A stretch of DNA of 6,854 nucleotides, from the NCBI GenBank assembly GCA_021813085.1, contig JAKAMA010000131.1:1-6854 (forward strand), given 5' to 3'. The notes below the pieces were generated by a model. That model searched no databases, had not been told where the DNA came from, and worked only from the letters and a program-made list of their open reading frames with translations. Made by a program: the position numbers and the translations under genes. This document shows positions 4,996-6,854 of the stretch, in pieces. The first letter of the stretch is position 1. Every line of letters begins with the position of its first letter. Origin of the DNA: Chloroflexota bacterium (GTDB lineage Bacteria > Chloroflexota > Dehalococcoidia > DSTF01 > JACRBR01).

Positions 4996-5157
4996 CCGAG
5001 CATCGTCCCGCCGTACGGCCCGTGTGGGCGCCTCCACGTTCCACCTTCCGGCCTCCAGCGGCTGATCCCTCAGCGAGGCATTCTCAAGGCAGGCTGTTAG
5101 CGGCGACGTGCCTCGGGGAAGGCGCGCCGGGATCTTGGCGGGGCGCGGAGGAGGGGA

Positions 5158-5763
5158 TCAGCCGCCGTCGGCAGCGGGGTCGGCGGGCGCCGGCTGCGGC
5201 GCGGGCGGTGTGTAGGTCGCGGTGCTGGCGCGACGCGCGGGCGGCGCGGGACTCGGCGGCGGGACGATGCGGTCTCGCCCGTTGGCTGGCAGGCTCGTCT
5301 CGGGTGCGCGCGCTGGCGCCGGCGCGCGGTCGGCGCCGCAGTACGGGCAGAGCACCCACGTCGTGAGCAGGGCCTTGCCGCAGCGCTCGCAGGCGACGCG
5401 CAACGTCGTGCGGCAGTACGGGCAGGCGAGGAACGCCGCCTCGACGCGGCGGCGGCAGGTCGGGCAGGTCTCCTGCTCCTGGATCTCCTGCAGCAGCGCC
5501 TCGGAGCCGAGACGCCGGTCGTACAGCTCGGCGAGCGTCTCCTTCGGCCGCAGCACCATGTAGAGCAGGATGCCGGGCAGGTTGAAGACGAGCACCACCA
5601 TGACCGCGATGACGTGCGAGAACTGGTCGCGGGTGCGCGCGCGGATGTCCCGGTACGTCCAGACGAGCGCGCCGATCCACATGACGAGGATGTAGGCAAC
5701 GAGCACGATCACCGCGATCGCGACCGCGGTCTGCCAGGTACCGCTCCAGATCGCCATCAGCAT
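5158..5763 (-). CDS. Two-helix membrane protein with double zinc ribbon
   Basis: The 201-residue protein is read on the - strand. Residues 11-36 (TAVAIAVIVLVAYILVMWIG onward) and 48-71 (FSHVIAVMVVLVFNLPGILL onward) are two hydrophobic segments joined by the short basic loop YRDIRARTRDQ. Next comes a helical linker, RPKETLAELYDRRLGSEALLQEIQEQ. Eight cysteines then form four CxxC knuckles (C100/C103, C114/C117, C125/C128, C139/C142), a double zinc ribbon (DZR-like). The tail from about 145 is Pro/Ala-rich and probably disordered. No catalytic motif is seen. The zinc module may bind protein or nucleic acid at the membrane; its role is unknown. The two-helix part loosely recalls the PLDc_N type of membrane hairpin. 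The start is ATG 5763, backed by an SD sequence and a consensus -10. An in-frame extension upstream to 6051 is antisense to the helicase gene and has no family-like sequence. It is transcribed divergently from the helicase gene. Confidence 0.85.
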   Translation of the reverse strand: MLMAIWSGTWQTAVAIAVIVLVAYILVMWIGALVWTYRDIRARTRDQFSHVIAVMVVLVFNLPGILLYMVLRPKETLAELYDRRLGSEALLQEIQEQETCPTCRRRVEAAFLACPYCRTTLRVACERCGKALLTTWVLCPYCGADRAPAPARAPETSLPANGRDRIVPPPSPAPPARRASTATYTPPAPQPAPADPAADGG

Positions 5764-5770
5764 GCGGCCA

Positions 5771-5778
5771 TCTCCTCC
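5771..5778 (-). promoter_or_regulatory. Shine-Dalgarno that fixes the zinc-ribbon protein start
   Basis: On the - strand the block reads GGAGGAGA, followed by seven nucleotides and then ATG at 5763. It supports this ATG over the much longer upstream open frame and over the second Met at 5757. Confidence 0.7.
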
Positions 5779-5821
5779 GCCGGCGCGCCGCCGCCCACCC
5801 GGGGGTGAGCGCGTCATCGCG

Positions 5822-5830
5822 ATTATAGCA
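5822..5830 (-). promoter_or_regulatory. Consensus extended -10 promoter for the zinc-ribbon gene
   Basis: The - strand reads TGCTATAAT, a perfect TATAAT with the extended -10 TGn. It is conspicuous in such GC-rich DNA. No -35 is evident at 16-18 nt, which extended -10 promoters can do without. Transcription would start near 5815, giving a leader of about 50 nt that contains the SD sequence. Confidence 0.7.
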
Positions 5831-5903
5831 TCGGCCCGGCGTGCCTGCCCGGGAGCAAGCCAGGACCGGGGGCAGCCCAGCGGCCGGCGGACCGGCGGCG
5901 CGC

Positions 5904-5909
5904 TACAAT
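5904..5909 (+). promoter_or_regulatory. -10 box for the helicase gene, near-leaderless
   Basis: TACAAT matches the -10 consensus at five of six positions. Only 11 nt separate it from ATG 5921, so the mRNA leader would be roughly five nucleotides and too short for a Shine-Dalgarno sequence. No -35 is recognisable at the usual spacing. Confidence 0.55.
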
Positions 5910-5920
5910 CGGGCACCGCT

Positions 5921-6854
5921 ATGGTTGCCACCGAGCACATCCTGCAGGAGCTGAATCCGCCCCAGCGCGAGGCCGTCACGGCGTCGGACGGGCCGCTGCT
6001 GATCCTCGCCGGGCCCGGGTCGGGCAAGACCCGGGTGATCGCCCATCGCATCGCCTACCTGGTGGACCGCGAGGGGGTAGCGCCGTGGCGCATGCTGGCG
6101 GTCACGTTCACGAACAAGGCAGCGCGCGAGATGCGGGGGCGCGTCGTCGCGCACCTCGGCGAGGCGGCGCACGACCTCGTGCTCGGGACCTTCCACTCGG
6201 TCTGCGCGCGGCTGCTGCGGGTGGAAGCGAACCGCATCGGCCTGCCGCGCTCGTTCGCCATCTACGACGACTCCGACCAGATGGCGCTGATCAAACGCGT
6301 CACGGAGGGGCTGAACATCGACCCGAAGCGGTTCTCCGAGCGCGCGATCCTCTCGACGATCTCGCGCGCCAAGAGCGAGCTGACGTCGCCTCGCGCGTTC
6401 GCGGCATCGGCGAGGGACTACTTTGGCGAGCTGGTCGCGCGTTCGTACGAGCGCTACCAGGCGCTGCTCGAAGAGAACAGCGCGCTCGACTTCGACGACC
6501 TGATCCTGAAGACGGTCGAGATGCTGCGCGAGCACGACGCGATCCGCGAGAAGTACCAGGAGCGCTTCCTGCACGTGCTCGTCGACGAGTTCCAGGACAC
6601 GAACGTCGCGCAGTACCAGCTCGCCCGCATCCTCGCCGCCAGGCACGGCAACATCTGCGTCGTCGGCGACCCGGACCAGTCGATCTATTCGTGGCGCTCG
6701 GCGGACATCCGCAACATCCTCAACTTCGAGCGCGACTTTCCGGGCGCGCGCATCGTCCTGCTGGAGCAGAACTACCGCTCGACGCAGAACATCCTCGACG
6801 CGGCGCACGCGGTGATCTCGGGCAACCGGCAGCGCAAGCAGAAGTCGCTCTTGA
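5921..6854 (+). CDS. UvrD/PcrA/Rep-type DNA helicase, N-terminal part (3' truncated by window edge)
   Basis: This superfamily 1A 3'-5' DNA helicase unwinds DNA in nucleotide excision repair, mismatch repair and clearing of RecA or stalled replication intermediates. The 311 visible residues cover domain 1A and most of 1B. The Q motif is LNPPQREAV (11-19). Walker A is AGPGSGKT (30-37). Motif Ia is VTFTNKAAREM (61-71), followed by GTFHSVCARLLR (89-100). Walker B is VDEFQDTN (221-228). Motif III is VVGDPDQSIYSWRSAD (247-262), and motif IV is QNYRST (283-288). Full-length family members have about 700-750 residues, so well over half lies beyond the window. The final codon is TTG followed by one further base; the apparent TGA at the edge is out of frame, so the gene runs on. 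UvrD, PcrA and Rep cannot be told apart without the C-terminal half, so no symbol is given. The gene is transcribed divergently from the zinc-ribbon gene. Confidence 0.96.
   Translation, partial: MVATEHILQELNPPQREAVTASDGPLLILAGPGSGKTRVIAHRIAYLVDREGVAPWRMLAVTFTNKAAREMRGRVVAHLGEAAHDLVLGTFHSVCARLLRVEANRIGLPRSFAIYDDSDQMALIKRVTEGLNIDPKRFSERAILSTISRAKSELTSPRAFAASARDYFGELVARSYERYQALLEENSALDFDDLILKTVEMLREHDAIREKYQERFLHVLVDEFQDTNVAQYQLARILAARHGNICVVGDPDQSIYSWRSADIRNILNFERDFPGARIVLLEQNYRSTQNILDAAHAVISGNRQRKQKSLL

Larger units (their letters stand above)
4860..5157. other. Non-coding gap between convergent genes, with hairpins
   Basis: This stretch follows the heptamer array and ends at the stop of the - strand zinc-ribbon gene. 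I see no credible gene: the frame that stays open across it on the + strand is a low-complexity shadow running out of the array. It holds two strong hairpins (4920-4941 and 4977-4995) and a short CCACACGTGG inverted repeat at 4911-4920. Since genes on both sides point into it, it probably terminates both transcripts, although no T-run accompanies either hairpin. Confidence 0.6.

Noticed and set aside
4124..5037. - strand open frames with a repeated VVCCLLS peptide, which look like a Cys-rich repeat protein
   Set aside because: The peptide repeat is the translation of the 7-bp array: seven codons per three units in every frame. The flanking parts are antisense to the lyase gene and have no family-like sequence.
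3445..5100. A 551-codon + strand open frame covering the lyase gene, the repeat array and the gap
   Set aside because: It is an Arg/Ala/Gly-rich shadow of the lyase gene in another frame. It continues only because the T-free array cannot encode a stop (all stop codons contain T on the + strand).
5903..6808. 301-codon - strand open frame
   Set aside because: Antisense to the helicase gene, whose Walker A, Walker B and motifs Ia, III and IV are all intact on the + strand.
6848..6854. TGA at the right edge as the end of the helicase gene
   Set aside because: In the helicase frame the last codons read CTC, TTG and one further base, so this TGA is out of frame. The protein is also far too short to be complete.
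1..6854. Defence island, mobile element, toxin-antitoxin or biosynthetic cluster
   Set aside because: No transposase, integrase, nuclease-effector, reverse transcriptase or synthase gene is present. All recognised genes are ordinary metabolic or repair genes with uniform base composition.

Overview
The window is GC-rich bacterial chromosome, by eye well over 65% G+C, with third codon positions almost all G or C. It carries eight protein genes. Seven lie on the + strand and one on the - strand, and the outermost gene at each end is cut by the window edge. No rRNA, tRNA, transposase, integrase, phage gene, toxin-antitoxin pair or CRISPR array is visible. The gene content is core-metabolic and housekeeping. 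A GC-rich, leaderless-prone lineage such as Chloroflexota is a reasonable guess, based on overall protein style, TAnnnT boxes placed right before start codons and a two-helix plus double zinc ribbon protein. Actinobacteria-like groups cannot be excluded from sequence alone.

Layout. 2-433: C-terminal end of a GDP-mannose 4,6-dehydratase. 466-528: a degenerate 7-bp repeat tract. 532-813: a small coiled-coil protein with a Pro/Glu/Ala-rich tail. 814-1071: a non-coding gap with a hairpin and a possible promoter. 1072-2100: a metallo-beta-lactamase-fold hydrolase, overlapping a methylated-DNA-cysteine methyltransferase (2093-2641). 2659-2693: another degenerate 7-bp tract. 2748-3239: a beta-class carbonic anhydrase of the short mycobacterial Rv1284 type. 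3240-3484: a gap with tandem hairpins. 3485-4729: a threonine ammonia-lyase with an ACT domain and an apparently leaderless start. 4741-4859: a clear array of 17 heptamers of consensus RRCAGAC. 4860-5157: a non-coding stretch with two strong hairpins between convergent genes. 5158-5763 (-): a two-helix membrane protein with a double zinc ribbon. 5764-5920: a divergent promoter region. 5921-end: the N-terminal part of a UvrD/PcrA-type helicase.

How the genes fit together. Only the hydrolase/methyltransferase pair looks translationally coupled. The rest are separately expressed or loosely co-directional genes for nucleotide-sugar synthesis, DNA alkylation repair, CO2 hydration, threonine deamination and DNA repair. 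They do not form an obvious pathway or defence system. The most unusual signal is non-coding: one family of 7-bp tandem repeats occurs three times, always on the same strand and always shortly after the stop codon of a + strand gene. The longest copy is a perfect-period array in a 137-nt run with no T on the + strand. I found no convincing new multi-gene system.
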